Shown here piece by piece: positions 26,650-36,012 of a stretch of DNA of 64,000 bases; positions within the stretch are counted from its first letter, which is position 1; every line of letters starts with the position of its first letter. The position numbers and the translations under genes are program-made. Below the pieces are notes generated by a model, which saw only the letters and a list, made by a program, of their open reading frames with translations, did not search any database and was not told the origin of the DNA. Location: assembly GCF_029269825.1 (NCBI RefSeq), contig NZ_JARJHU010000008.1:62001-126000 (forward strand), read 5' to 3'. Source of the stretch: Pedobacter sp. JY14-1 (GTDB lineage: Bacteria; Bacteroidota; Bacteroidia; Sphingobacteriales; Sphingobacteriaceae).

Positions 26650-26731
26650 ATATTTACGATATCATTTGCAAAGATACGCAACCCGGCGAACTTATGAGCC
26701 GGACATACGAGCATAAAACAAGACAAGCTGG

Positions 26732-28441
26732 ATGGAAAAAAGATGGGTGCGGGCCGGAAAGGGCGATAAGGAAGCTACGGAACTGCTTGCTCAGCAACTC
26801 AACATAGATATAAGTCTCGCGGAGTTATTGGTGCAGCGCGGTATCGATACGTTTGACAAATCAAGAGACTTTTTCAGGCCGCAGCTTACACACCTGCATG
26901 ACCCTTTCCTGATGAAGGATATGAAGCTGGCCATTGACAGGATCGATCAGGCACTGGATTCAGGGGAAAAGATATTGGTTTACGGAGATTATGATGTGGA
27001 CGGTACAACGGCAGTCGCGCTGGTATTCGGTTTCTTTAATCGCATACGACCAGATACGGCATATTATATTCCCGACCGGCATAAGGAAGGCTATGGCATT
27101 TCAACAACAGGTATCAACTACGCGAAGGAAAACGGCTTCGGGCTGATCATTGCGCTGGACTGCGGTATCAAATCGGCAGATAAGGTCGCTTATGCTCGTT
27201 CAATAGGCATCGATTTCATCATCTGTGACCATCACCTGCCAGGTCAGGAATTGCCGGATGCAGTCGCAGTACTGGACCCGAAACGGCCGGACTGTCCCTA
27301 CCCCTTCAAGGAACTCCCGGGCTGCGGGATCGGTTACAAGCTGGTGCAGGCTTACAGTAGGCGTCATACCCTGCCTACCAATCGCTATGAGTGTTATCTT
27401 GACCTCGTGATGGTGAGCATTGCAGCCGATATTGTGCCTCTGGAAGGGGAAAACCGGGTATTGGCACATTACGGCCTGGCCAGGCTGAACACCACACCTT
27501 CTCCCGGATTAAAGGCCCTGATTGAAGTGTCGGGGCGTAAGGGACCACTGACACTTACCGATGTCGTGTTTGTCCTGGCTCCAAGGATCAATGCAGCAGG
27601 CAGAATGCACCATGGCAATGAAGCCGTCAAATTGCTGACCAGTACTGAAGAACAAGCGGCCAGAGAACAGAGCTATACGATTGACCTTCACAATATGGAC
27701 CGGAGAAGCTGGGACCAGGAAATGACGGCACAGGCATTGGCCCTGCTGGACGATTGCGAAATTCTGCAAAACCGGAAGACAACCGTTGTATATCATGAAA
27801 GCTGGAATAAAGGCATCATCGGCATTGTGGCCTCGAGACTGACCGAGAAATACTACCGCCCCACGGTGGTGCTCACTGCGTCTAACGGCTTGCTGACCGG
27901 ATCGGCAAGATCCGTAACAGGCTTCGACCTTTATGAGGCGCTATGTGGCTGTGAGGATCTGCTGGAACAATTTGGCGGCCATCAGTTTGCGGCCGGCCTG
28001 ACCATGCGGCCCGAGCACCTGGAATTGTTTTCGGAGAAATTTGAGCGTATTGTGGCGACTTCAATCACCGATGAACTCCTACAGCCTGAACTGCGCATAG
28101 ATTCAGACCTGGAATTTAACCGGATCACCCCGAAATTCCAGCGCATATTAGCCCAAATGGAGCCATTCGGCCCTAAAAATCCCGCGCCTGTATTCATGAG
28201 CAGCGAAGTATTCCTGGCCGGTCCCACACAGGTGGTTGGCGCAAAACATTTAAAATTACTCCTAAAACAACAAAATTCCGTTATTTTTGAAGGTATTGGT
28301 TTTGGCCTTGGGGAATATGAGCGTCTGTTACAACCAAACGTGCCATTCACTGTTTGTTATACCATTGAAGAAAATGTCTGGAAAGAACAGCGAAGACTGC
28401 AACTGAATGTTAAAGCCATTAAAACCGGAAGACCCGAATGA
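26732..28441 (+). CDS. recJ: Single-stranded-DNA-specific exonuclease
   Basis: A 5'-3' exonuclease acting in recombination and mismatch repair. The 569-residue protein has the DHH phosphoesterase motifs [15 protein letters not shown] (about 88-102), [24 protein letters not shown] with the DHH triad, and SIAADIVPL. The DHHA1 domain has [15 protein letters not shown] and [12 protein letters not shown], and a C-terminal OB-like domain follows. Length is normal. The ATG of lptB overlaps its stop by 4 bases, and GH3 follows lptB by 10 bases, making recJ-lptB-GH3 a tight operon. Confidence 0.96.
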   Translation: MEKRWVRAGKGDKEATELLAQQLNIDISLAELLVQRGIDTFDKSRDFFRPQLTHLHDPFLMKDMKLAIDRIDQALDSGEKILVYGDYDVDGTTAVALVFGFFNRIRPDTAYYIPDRHKEGYGISTTGINYAKENGFGLIIALDCGIKSADKVAYARSIGIDFIICDHHLPGQELPDAVAVLDPKRPDCPYPFKELPGCGIGYKLVQAYSRRHTLPTNRYECYLDLVMVSIAADIVPLEGENRVLAHYGLARLNTTPSPGLKALIEVSGRKGPLTLTDVVFVLAPRINAAGRMHHGNEAVKLLTSTEEQAAREQSYTIDLHNMDRRSWDQEMTAQALALLDDCEILQNRKTTVVYHESWNKGIIGIVASRLTEKYYRPTVVLTASNGLLTGSARSVTGFDLYEALCGCEDLLEQFGGHQFAAGLTMRPEHLELFSEKFERIVATSITDELLQPELRIDSDLEFNRITPKFQRILAQMEPFGPKNPAPVFMSSEVFLAGPTQVVGAKHLKLLLKQQNSVIFEGIGFGLGEYERLLQPNVPFTVCYTIEENVWKEQRRLQLNVKAIKTGRPE

Positions 28442-29172
28442 TATTACGAGCGGAAAACCTGATCAAAAAATATAAGCAGCGTACAGTAGTGAACGATGTT
28501 TCCTTCGACGTAAGCCAGGGAGAAATCGTGGGACTGCTGGGACCTAACGGTGCGGGAAAAACAACCTCTTTCTATATGATCGTGGGACTGATCAAACCCA
28601 ATGAAGGTACGATCTACCTCGACGACCAGGACATTACCCAGGATCCAATGTACCGGCGTGCGCAAAAGGGGATCGGCTACCTGGCACAGGAGGCTTCAGT
28701 ATTCAGGAAGCTTTCCGTAGAAGACAACATCATGGCAATCCTGGAAATGACCAGCCTGGACAAGTTGGAACGGCAGGAAAAACTGGAGGAACTGATCAGC
28801 GAATTCAGCCTGCACAAGGTACGCCGCAACCGCGGCGACCTGTTATCAGGCGGCGAACGCAGACGTACGGAAATCGCCAGGGCGCTGGCTGCCAGCCCTA
28901 ACTTTATTTTGCTGGATGAACCTTTTGCGGGTGTCGATCCCATTGCAGTAGAAGAGATCCAGACCATTGTGGCGAAACTAAAGAAGAAGAACATTGGCAT
29001 CCTCATCACGGACCACAATGTACAGGAGACCCTGTCGATTACAGACAGGGCCTATTTGTTATTTGAGGGCAAGATCCTGGAATCAGGCACTCCCGAAGTC
29101 CTTGCTGCCAATGAGATGGTACGAAGGGTGTATCTGGGCGCTAACTTCGTGCTGCGTAGCAAAAACTTATAA
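28438..29172 (+). CDS. lptB: LPS export ABC transporter ATP-binding protein
   Basis: The cytoplasmic ATPase of the LptB2FG complex, which extracts lipopolysaccharide from the inner membrane and pushes it across the Lpt bridge. In 244 residues: Walker [15 protein letters not shown]-loop [10 protein letters not shown], signature [15 protein letters not shown], Walker [17 protein letters not shown], and the switch His in [24 protein letters not shown] and [15 protein letters not shown] are specific to LptB. The membrane partners LptF/G are not in the window. Translationally coupled to recJ. Confidence 0.96.
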   Translation: MILRAENLIKKYKQRTVVNDVSFDVSQGEIVGLLGPNGAGKTTSFYMIVGLIKPNEGTIYLDDQDITQDPMYRRAQKGIGYLAQEASVFRKLSVEDNIMAILEMTSLDKLERQEKLEELISEFSLHKVRRNRGDLLSGGERRRTEIARALAASPNFILLDEPFAGVDPIAVEEIQTIVAKLKKKNIGILITDHNVQETLSITDRAYLLFEGKILESGTPEVLAANEMVRRVYLGANFVLRSKNL

Positions 29173-29182
29173 CCCAAAGCGC

Positions 29183-30694
29183 ATGGCTATTGTCAATTCC
29201 ATATTTACCTGGTACATGAAGAAGCGCGTCCACCAGATCGAACTCTTCATGAAATATCCGCACGACGTACAGGAAGAATGGTTCCATAAACTGATCTCCG
29301 GTGCCGAGGACACCGAATGGGGCGAAAAGTACGGGTACAGGAGCATTGAAACACCAAAGCACTTCCGGGAACGGGTACCCGTCCAGAATTACGACACGCT
29401 GAAACCCTATATCGAACGGATGCTGAGAGGCGAACAGCATATTCTCTGGCCCTCAGAGATCAAGTGGTTTGCCAAATCTTCGGGCACGACGAGCGACCGG
29501 AGTAAATTTATTCCCGTTTCAGAAGAATCCCTTCAGAACTGTCATTTCAAGGGTGGCAAAGATATGCTGTCCATTTTCTGCAACAACCGGCCGGATAACC
29601 AGATCCTGACCGGCAAGGGCCTGGTGCTGGGGGGCAGCCATCAGATTAACCAGCTGAACGAAGATTCCTTTTACGGAGATCTTTCTGCAGTGCTGATCAA
29701 GAACCTGCCTATGTGGGCCGAATATTACCGGACGCCGAATATTTCCATAGCACTCATGGATAATTATGAGCAAAAAATGGAAAAAATGGCGGAAGCCACC
29801 ATCAGGGAGAATGTCACGAATATTGCAGGAGTACCCACCTGGACGATCGTACTCGCCAAGAAAGTACTCGAAATGACGGGCAAAAAGAACCTCCTGGAGG
29901 TCTGGCCCAACCTGGAACTTTACATCCACGGCGCGGTCAATTTCAAACCTTACCGCGAGCAGTTTAAAGAACTGATCCCGAGTGAGGAGATGTATTACCT
30001 GGAGACCTACAATGCTTCGGAAGGCTTTTTCGGCATTCAGGATGAAGTCAATTCCGATGAAATGCTGCTGATGCTGGATTATGGTATCTATTATGAATTC
30101 ATGCCCATGGACCAATTGGACAGGGAATACCCCGATACCATTTCCCTGGACCAGGTAGAACTGAACAAAAACTATGCGATCATCATCTCTACCAACGGAG
30201 GACTGTGGCGGTACATGATCGGCGACACCGTGCAGTTTACCTGCCTCTCTCCCTATCGCATCCGTATCACAGGCCGCACCAAACATTTCATCAACGCCTT
30301 TGGCGAGGAAGTGATCATTGATAATGCGGAACAGGCGATCTGCAGGGCCTGCGATGCTACCGGCGCCGTATTTAAAGACTATACCGCCTGCCCGATCTAT
30401 TTCAGCGGAGAAGAAGCAGGTGGCCATGAGTGGATCATTGAGTTTGATCAGCAGCCAGCTGATTTTGAACAATTTGTCGATGTACTCGATCAGACTTTGC
30501 GTGAAGTGAACTCTGACTATGACGCCAAACGGTTTAAAGACATGGCACTGCGGAGGCCAAAAGTGCACAATGCACCTGCGCATACTTTCTACAACTGGCT
30601 GAAATCGAAGGGCAAACTTGGCGGTCAGCATAAGGTACCCCGTTTGTCGAATGACCGGCAGTATGTAGAGGAGATCCTGCCGCTGTTACGCTGA
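29183..30694 (+). CDS. GH3 family acyl-adenylating protein
   Basis: 503 residues matching the GH3 auxin-responsive promoter family, plant-type enzymes that adenylate a carboxylic acid and join it to an amino acid. Visible: the ATP-binding serine/threonine loop WFAKSSGTTSDRSKFIP, YLETYNASEGFFGIQD, YEFMPMDQ, NGGLWRYMIGDTVQF with the conserved adenylate Asp, ITGRTKHFINAFGEEV, and the C-terminal Lys in KGKLGGQHKVPRL. The start at ATG 29183 is 10 bases after the lptB stop. In the Bacteroidota it is often found beside lptB, but the acid and amine substrates are not known to me. Probably cytoplasmic, in the recJ-lptB operon. Confidence 0.92.
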   Translation: MAIVNSIFTWYMKKRVHQIELFMKYPHDVQEEWFHKLISGAEDTEWGEKYGYRSIETPKHFRERVPVQNYDTLKPYIERMLRGEQHILWPSEIKWFAKSSGTTSDRSKFIPVSEESLQNCHFKGGKDMLSIFCNNRPDNQILTGKGLVLGGSHQINQLNEDSFYGDLSAVLIKNLPMWAEYYRTPNISIALMDNYEQKMEKMAEATIRENVTNIAGVPTWTIVLAKKVLEMTGKKNLLEVWPNLELYIHGAVNFKPYREQFKELIPSEEMYYLETYNASEGFFGIQDEVNSDEMLLMLDYGIYYEFMPMDQLDREYPDTISLDQVELNKNYAIIISTNGGLWRYMIGDTVQFTCLSPYRIRITGRTKHFINAFGEEVIIDNAEQAICRACDATGAVFKDYTACPIYFSGEEAGGHEWIIEFDQQPADFEQFVDVLDQTLREVNSDYDAKRFKDMALRRPKVHNAPAHTFYNWLKSKGKLGGQHKVPRLSNDRQYVEEILPLLR

Positions 30695-30759
30695 TTTTCA
30701 TTTTATTTCATATTGCTCCGGAATTTAGTTATATTGAAATAGCTAAATATGAACTGTTT

Positions 30760-31188
30760 ATGAAGAATGTACAACAAATCCTGGGCATTAAACCACTTGA
30801 AGTATTCTCTGTAACTGCCGGAACATCTGTCCTGAACGGCCTGAAACTGATGATGGAAAAGAACATCAGCGCATTGCTGGTGATCGAAGAAGGGAAATTG
30901 CTGGGCATTTTTACAGAACGGGACTACGCGCGAAAAATCGTGCTGCACGGCAAGTCTTCCGCAGAAACCCCGGTAGGTGAAGTCATGACATCCGACCCGA
31001 TCACGGTAAGTCCATCAGACAGTATAGAAGATTGTATGGAGATCATGACAGAAAAGCACATCAGGCACTTGCCTGTTGCAGATAGTTCGGGTACAATCGG
31101 TATGGTCTCTATCGGAGATGTAGTCAAATTTATCATTGCGGACCAAAAACAAACGATTTCACAACTGGAAAGCTATATCAGCAGTTGA
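30760..31188 (+). CDS. CBS-domain pair protein
   Basis: 142 residues made of two CBS modules. The first (about 8-60) has VTAGTSVLNGLKLMMEKNIS and LLGIFTERDYARKIV. The second (about 75-130) has MTSDPITVSPSDSIEDCME and HIRHLPVADSSGTI. CBS pairs bind adenosine nucleotides and sense energy state. As there is no attached effector domain the protein must act on a partner, which is not identifiable here. It starts 65 bases after the GH3 gene, so it may or may not be in that operon. Confidence 0.9.
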   Translation: MKNVQQILGIKPLEVFSVTAGTSVLNGLKLMMEKNISALLVIEEGKLLGIFTERDYARKIVLHGKSSAETPVGEVMTSDPITVSPSDSIEDCMEIMTEKHIRHLPVADSSGTIGMVSIGDVVKFIIADQKQTISQLESYISS

Positions 31189-31229
31189 TCTTAATCATAA
31201 TTCAATTTTAATCCAGGCTTAATGTAAGG

Positions 31230-32363
31230 ATGTTATCTTCGGACGTACAACAAAAAGAGCGTCTTATGATCAGTACAAAGACTGCCAGGAAGGCTGTGTT
31301 GAAATTGGGGCAAGCTGACGATTCACATAAACAACAGTCGGCCCCGCCTCCCGTAGGAAGTTATCCTTACCGGTTAGAGGTCTGTAAAAACAAGAGCAGT
31401 GCCGATAATATGGTCTTTCACCTGGCAGGAGATACCGGTGGTACCCGTTCTGCGGAAATGCAGCACAAGATAGCCGCAGAACTGACTGCCCAGGCAAAAG
31501 AAGCGCATGCTGATTTTATGTATCATCTTGGTGATATCGTCTATCATTATGGCGAGCAAGAAGGCTATGAAGCTCAGTTCCTTGCACCCTTTGCCCAATA
31601 CCCTGCCCCGATCTATGCCATTGCAGGTAACCATGACACTGATATTAACCCGGAAACCTGGGAACAGGAAAGCCTGGGTGCATTTTACACTGCTTTTTGC
31701 AGTACTACCCCAACGACGATACATTTTGCACCTCAGACAAGAAGAAAAAGCCAGGTACAGCCGAATGTCTATTGGACCATGATCTCCCCCCTGGCTATAG
31801 TGATCGGCCTTCATACCAATGTCCCCAAGTATGGTTACGTAGATCCGGTGCAGAAAAGTTGGTTTATTGACGAACTGAAGAACGCCGCGGCCTGTCATCA
31901 GAACAAGGCGATCATTGTCTGCCTGCACCATGCACCCTATTCTGCAGATGTGAATCACGGGTCAAGCGTGGCAATGATCGAACTGCTGGACGATGCCTTT
32001 AAGGCTTCAGGGGTGCGCCCTGATGTGGTATTCAGCGGACATGTGCACAATTATCAGCGCTTTACCAAGCAGTATCCGGATGGCGGGACTGTACCTTTTA
32101 TTGTCGCCGGTGCCGGGGGTTTTGACGAGCTGCATGCGCTGGCCAGCCCGGAAGATGAGGGCTATGAGGCCAGTCATGACCTTTTCAAAGGCCTGAGCCT
32201 GGAGAAATACTGCGACGACCGGCACGGTTTCCTGAAAGTGAGCCTGAAACGGACTCCTTTCGGCCTTCAAATGAAAATTGGTTATTACACCGTACCTGCA
32301 GACAGCGGCATTTATGGTGCCGCCCTGTTTGACGAGCATCATATCGACCTTTCGGGACGCTGA
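31230..32363 (+). CDS. Calcineurin-like metallophosphoesterase
   Basis: About 377 residues with the complete two-metal phosphoesterase motif set: LAGDTGGT (here a G-D-T variant), MYHLGDIVYHYG, IAGNHDTDI, VCLHHAPYS, and SGHVHNYQRF. This resembles purple-acid-type or nucleotide/phospholipid phosphodiesterases, but the specificity cannot be read. No signal peptide is evident; the N-terminal 35 residues are Lys/Gln-rich and poorly conserved. ATG 31230 is used, but ATG 31266, preceded by an A/G-rich AAAAGAGC, is an equally plausible start. Its transcript appears independent of its neighbours. Confidence 0.88.
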   Translation: MLSSDVQQKERLMISTKTARKAVLKLGQADDSHKQQSAPPPVGSYPYRLEVCKNKSSADNMVFHLAGDTGGTRSAEMQHKIAAELTAQAKEAHADFMYHLGDIVYHYGEQEGYEAQFLAPFAQYPAPIYAIAGNHDTDINPETWEQESLGAFYTAFCSTTPTTIHFAPQTRRKSQVQPNVYWTMISPLAIVIGLHTNVPKYGYVDPVQKSWFIDELKNAAACHQNKAIIVCLHHAPYSADVNHGSSVAMIELLDDAFKASGVRPDVVFSGHVHNYQRFTKQYPDGGTVPFIVAGAGGFDELHALASPEDEGYEASHDLFKGLSLEKYCDDRHGFLKVSLKRTPFGLQMKIGYYTVPADSGIYGAALFDEHHIDLSGR

Positions 32364-32440
32364 AAATGTAAATTTTATGACCTTTACCAGGTTTCTGCTT
32401 GGGTATTTGTCACTAAATTTGCGCCAGCAAACCACAATCA

Positions 32441-33331
32441 ATGACTGAATTTGACAAAAGTGTTTCTGTAATCGTATTGTTCTCCGGAGTAGCTGTACTT
32501 ACACTAGTCGAAATGTACTTCAGCTACATACATGATAAGAAACATTATACCAGGAGGGATACGTTGACCAACATTTACCTGATGGCCTCAGCGTTTGTTA
32601 TCAATCTGCTCAGCAAAACAGCCACCTTTTTCCTGCTGCAGTATGTTTACGATCAATACCGTCTTTTTGAAATATCGAACGTATACATTTACTGGTTAGT
32701 ACTTGTGCTGGCGCAGGATTTTCTATACTGGCTGCTACACTATACCGGGCATTATGTGCGCTTTTTCTGGGCAATGCATGTAACCCATCATTCCTCAGAA
32801 CATTTTAACCTGACCACCGGATTCCGGTCTACGGTGTTTGAACCACTCTACCGGGTGTTTTTTTACCTGCCGCTCGCACTCATGGGCTTTAATGCCTTTG
32901 ATATTCTTTTTGCCTACCTGATCACACAGATTTATGGCAATATCGTACATACACGTTCAGTCGGCAAACTCCATCCGGTCTTTGAATATATCTTTGTAAC
33001 TCCTTCTCATCATCGTGTGCACCATGCCAGTAATCTGCGTTACCTGGATAAGAATATGGGCATGGTCCTGATCTTGTGGGACCGCTGGTTCGGGACTTTC
33101 CAGGAAGAAATTGACGGAGAAGAAATTGCCTACGGACTGACCAAGCAACCGGAAAATACTGGTCCGGTAAACATTATTTTTCATGAGTTCATCGCGCTTT
33201 TCCAGGATATGAAAAAGTCTCCGAAATGGAGTGACAAGCTGAAATATATTTTTTATCCTCCGGGTTGGAGTCACGATGGCAGCACCCAGACTGCCCGGGT
33301 TATGCAACGGGAGCTACTTAACATGCCATAA
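32441..33331 (+). CDS. Sterol desaturase / fatty acid hydroxylase family membrane protein
   Basis: 296 residues with about four membrane helices and the histidine clusters of the di-iron fatty-acid hydroxylase superfamily. These are LLHYTGH, HVTHHSSEHFN (HxxHH) and SHHRVHHASN, plus a His in the intervening HTRSVG segment. Bacterial members hydroxylate or desaturate lipids; the lipid is unknown. A TAAATTTG at 32414-32421 may be its -7 element. A hairpin terminator-like element follows at 33356. Confidence 0.9.
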   Translation: MTEFDKSVSVIVLFSGVAVLTLVEMYFSYIHDKKHYTRRDTLTNIYLMASAFVINLLSKTATFFLLQYVYDQYRLFEISNVYIYWLVLVLAQDFLYWLLHYTGHYVRFFWAMHVTHHSSEHFNLTTGFRSTVFEPLYRVFFYLPLALMGFNAFDILFAYLITQIYGNIVHTRSVGKLHPVFEYIFVTPSHHRVHHASNLRYLDKNMGMVLILWDRWFGTFQEEIDGEEIAYGLTKQPENTGPVNIIFHEFIALFQDMKKSPKWSDKLKYIFYPPGWSHDGSTQTARVMQRELLNMP

Positions 33332-33355
33332 GCCGCTGATCGGGCCACACCGACC

Positions 33356-33388
33356 ATGGCACTTTTATGTGCCATTATCACCTTTTTT
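33356..33388 (+). terminator. Probable terminator after the sterol-desaturase gene
   Basis: ATGGCAC (33356-33362) pairs exactly with GTGCCAT (33369-33375) around a 6-base loop. TATCACC and a run of six T follow, slightly farther than usual. Confidence 0.55.
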
Positions 33389-33419
33389 ACCACGCAGTAA
33401 ACCTAACATCCTTTATACA

Positions 33420-33449
33420 TTGCATTAAACCAATTGATCACTAAATTTG
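33420..33449 (+). promoter_or_regulatory. Promoter of the histidine kinase gene, giving almost no leader
   Basis: TTG (33420-33422), 19 bases, TAAATTTG (33442-33449), fitting the Bacteroidota consensus. The ATG of the kinase is at 33453, only 3 bases after the -7 element, so the transcript would have almost no 5' leader. Confidence 0.5.
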
Positions 33450-33452
33450 GTT

Positions 33453-35417
33453 ATGCTAGTCCGTTTGATCATTGCTGCATGCTTTCTAATGGCTTGTCCC
33501 GTTGTCAGCGCCTTTCCGCAACAAAAAATGCTTCACAAGAGCAGCGATACCCTGACCGTCAGAAGGCTCTTAGACAATGCAGGCCGTCAACTGAAAAACC
33601 GTAAACTGGATTCTGCGAAGGCGCAATACCGGCATGCTCATCAACTGGCTGTGGAATACGGCGATCAAAAAAAGGTGATAGAAGCAATCGCAGGGATAAC
33701 CTCCGTACTCCGGTCAGAAAGCAAATTTAAAGAAAGCCTGAGCTATGCCAGGGAGTCGCTTAGGCTTAGCCAACAGCTGAAAGATACGACACTGATCCTT
33801 GAAGCCATGATCAGGACAGGCGCACAATACTTCCACCTTAATGATTATAAAAATGCGACTTCTGTCTGGGTCCGGGGGCTTCAACTGGCGGAAAAGGCGA
33901 ATGATAGTCTTAGGCAACTACATTTAACCTCAAATTTGTCTGCTGTATTCCTCAGCCTGAATGACAACAAGAAATCACTGTATTATACCCGGAAGGCCTA
34001 TGCATTATCGAAACAACAGCGTGATACCGTGTCTACGATCATCGCACTTGGCAATCTAGCGGACAGCGAAGGAGTAAACGGAGATTTTTCTGCGGAAATG
34101 AAATATCGTCAGGAAGTAGTGCGGCTGTCGATACTCAGCGGAAACTACAGATATCTGATCACTGCGTACCTGAACATGGGTGTATTGAGCAAAAAAAAGG
34201 GGGAGTTTAAACAGTCCCTCGATTATTACCTGAAGGCGCTGGCGGTAGCAGAAAAGCATGCTATACACGATTACCACACGTATACACTGATGGCCATTGC
34301 AGAGGGCCTGGAAAATCTGGGGCGCAATGCCGAGGGACTGGTATTTGCCAGAAAGGCCATGAAGCTCGCTGAACAGACGGGCAGCCCGGACCAGAGGAGT
34401 AAAGCTTATGAGATTACATCAAACATCCTGGAGAATCTGGGCAGCTACAAAGCATCGCTGGATTATTTCCGGAAAGGCAGAAAGATAAAGGATTCCTTGG
34501 TAGAACGGGAAACTGAACAAGAAGTGAACCGCATGGAACTGCAATATGCATCGGTGAAAAAGGAAAAGGAAATTGCCGATCAGAAACTGGTCATTTCAGG
34601 GAATAAGCTGGAACTACAGCAAAAAAACGGATATATCTTATTGTCTTCACTTGCCGTGGTATTCCTGACCTTCGTTGCCTTCTTTGTATACTTCATTTAC
34701 AAAAGCAAATACCGCCTGGTGCGCAAGGAAAAGGATATGGCCATTCTGGAAGCCATGATCAGCGGTGAGGAAAAAGAACGTTCCAGGCTTGCCCTCAACC
34801 TGCATGACGGCATTGGCGGGATATTATCTGTGGCAAAAATGCAGGTAGATGCCTTGTCAAGGGAATATCCCGCGTTATCCGGTGCACCTGTTTATCATAA
34901 AACACTGGCGATACTGAACACCGCGTCTCATGAAGCCAGGTCAATGGCACATGACCTGGCCCCGCAGGTGTTATTCCATGAAGGCCTGGAAGCTGCAATA
35001 GCGATGTTCTGTGAAAGGACAAGCAACAGTACTCTGGAGATCAGCCACTACATGATCGGGAACATCGGCCGTTTCCATATGGATTTTGAGCTGTTTATCT
35101 ACCGGGCAGTACAGGAAGGGATCAGTAATATCATTAAACATGCCCGGGCGAGAAAGGTGCTGGTGCAGTTGTCAAAAAGCGCGGGTGTACTGAGCCTCAC
35201 GATCGAAGATGATGGTGTCGGGACCGATCTTTCCAGGATCGGAACCGGAGGTATGGGTCTGAGCAACCTCAGATCGAGGACTTTCGCAAAAGGCGGGATA
35301 TTTGAATTAACCTCCGAACCCGGATCCGGCACAACGATTTATCTGGAATTTGAAACGGCCCATCTGGAGGAAGATAAGGTCAGTATATCTAATGTCAGTA
35401 TGGAAACCAGAACTTAA
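33453..35417 (+). CDS. Histidine kinase with TPR sensor domain (HisKA_3 type)
   Basis: 654 residues: an N-terminal signal peptide, then a periplasmic array of TPR repeats (about 35-370, with typical blocks such as LITAYLNMGVLSKKKGEF). A coiled linker and one membrane helix (about 390-415, YILLSSLAVVFLTFVAFFVYF) precede the cytoplasmic kinase core. The H box is LALNLHDGIGGILSV and the ATPase N/G boxes are ISNIIKHA, IEDDGVGTD and GTGGMGLSNLRSR, so it belongs to the NarL-partner HisKA_3 class. No response regulator is adjacent; an orphan NarL-type regulator is encoded at 6732-7364. Start at ATG 33453 keeps the signal peptide whole. Confidence 0.92.
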   Translation: MLVRLIIAACFLMACPVVSAFPQQKMLHKSSDTLTVRRLLDNAGRQLKNRKLDSAKAQYRHAHQLAVEYGDQKKVIEAIAGITSVLRSESKFKESLSYARESLRLSQQLKDTTLILEAMIRTGAQYFHLNDYKNATSVWVRGLQLAEKANDSLRQLHLTSNLSAVFLSLNDNKKSLYYTRKAYALSKQQRDTVSTIIALGNLADSEGVNGDFSAEMKYRQEVVRLSILSGNYRYLITAYLNMGVLSKKKGEFKQSLDYYLKALAVAEKHAIHDYHTYTLMAIAEGLENLGRNAEGLVFARKAMKLAEQTGSPDQRSKAYEITSNILENLGSYKASLDYFRKGRKIKDSLVERETEQEVNRMELQYASVKKEKEIADQKLVISGNKLELQQKNGYILLSSLAVVFLTFVAFFVYFIYKSKYRLVRKEKDMAILEAMISGEEKERSRLALNLHDGIGGILSVAKMQVDALSREYPALSGAPVYHKTLAILNTASHEARSMAHDLAPQVLFHEGLEAAIAMFCERTSNSTLEISHYMIGNIGRFHMDFELFIYRAVQEGISNIIKHARARKVLVQLSKSAGVLSLTIEDDGVGTDLSRIGTGGMGLSNLRSRTFAKGGIFELTSEPGSGTTIYLEFETAHLEEDKVSISNVSMETRT

Positions 35418-35447
35418 TGATTAGATTTACAGACCTAATTTTAGAAC

Positions 35448-36005
35448 ATGCTAAGCACCAATATTAAAGAAGCGACCAAAATGGCACATCAGGAACTGGA
35501 AGGAAAAGTAGTGAAGAAGCTGAAAGCCATCCGCAGCGAAGCAGATTATGCAGATGTCCTGAAACACTTTTATGCCTATTTCAACACCCTTGAAGCGGCG
35601 ATCAAACCTTATATCACTGAAGGATTGCTGCCTGACTATGCTTCCAGGCGCAATTCAAGCTATCTGAAACAAGACATCGAAGAATTAGGTGCTTTCATCA
35701 ATGACCTTCCCCCTGTTACCATCCCTGCCATAGGTAATGTAACCGAGGCACTCGGCGCACTGTACGTAATGGAAGGTTCTATTATGGGTGGTCCGTATAT
35801 TGTAAAGATGCTGCAGAAAAGTGGTATTGACAAAGGCTTTTCCTTCTTCTCTGGCTACGGGGAAGAAACAGGCCGTATGTGGGACAACTTCACAAGTGTA
35901 ATGAACCAGACCATATCAGCAGAGAAAGACCAGGCGATGGCCATTAAGTCTGCCAATGAAACCTTTTCCAATTTTTCCCATGTATTTGAGGTGAAGGCGG
36001 CATGA
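35448..36005 (+). CDS. Haem oxygenase (biliverdin-producing) family protein
   Basis: 185 residues with the haem oxygenase fold. There is an N-terminal helix with the proximal His (KEATKMAHQELE, His14), the distal helix GALYVMEGSIMGGPYIVKML, and the late helix EETGRMWDNFTSVM. It should oxidise haem to biliverdin, iron and CO, although some bacterial members of the fold lack activity. Such genes often sit beside bacteriophytochromes, which use biliverdin. Here the neighbouring histidine kinase (30 bases upstream) lacks GAF and PHY domains, so iron release from haem is the more likely role. It may be co-transcribed with the kinase. Confidence 0.88.
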   Translation: MLSTNIKEATKMAHQELEGKVVKKLKAIRSEADYADVLKHFYAYFNTLEAAIKPYITEGLLPDYASRRNSSYLKQDIEELGAFINDLPPVTIPAIGNVTEALGALYVMEGSIMGGPYIVKMLQKSGIDKGFSFFSGYGEETGRMWDNFTSVMNQTISAEKDQAMAIKSANETFSNFSHVFEVKAA

Positions 36006-36012
36006 ACAGCCG

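Noticed and set aside
28994-29182. Upstream extension of the GH3 frame
   Set aside because: This stretch is the shadow of lptB in another frame; GH3 homology begins at ATG 29183.
29519-30631. 370-codon open frame on the minus strand
   Set aside because: Wholly antisense to the GH3 gene, which has clear family motifs; the frame has no recognisable domain or start signal.
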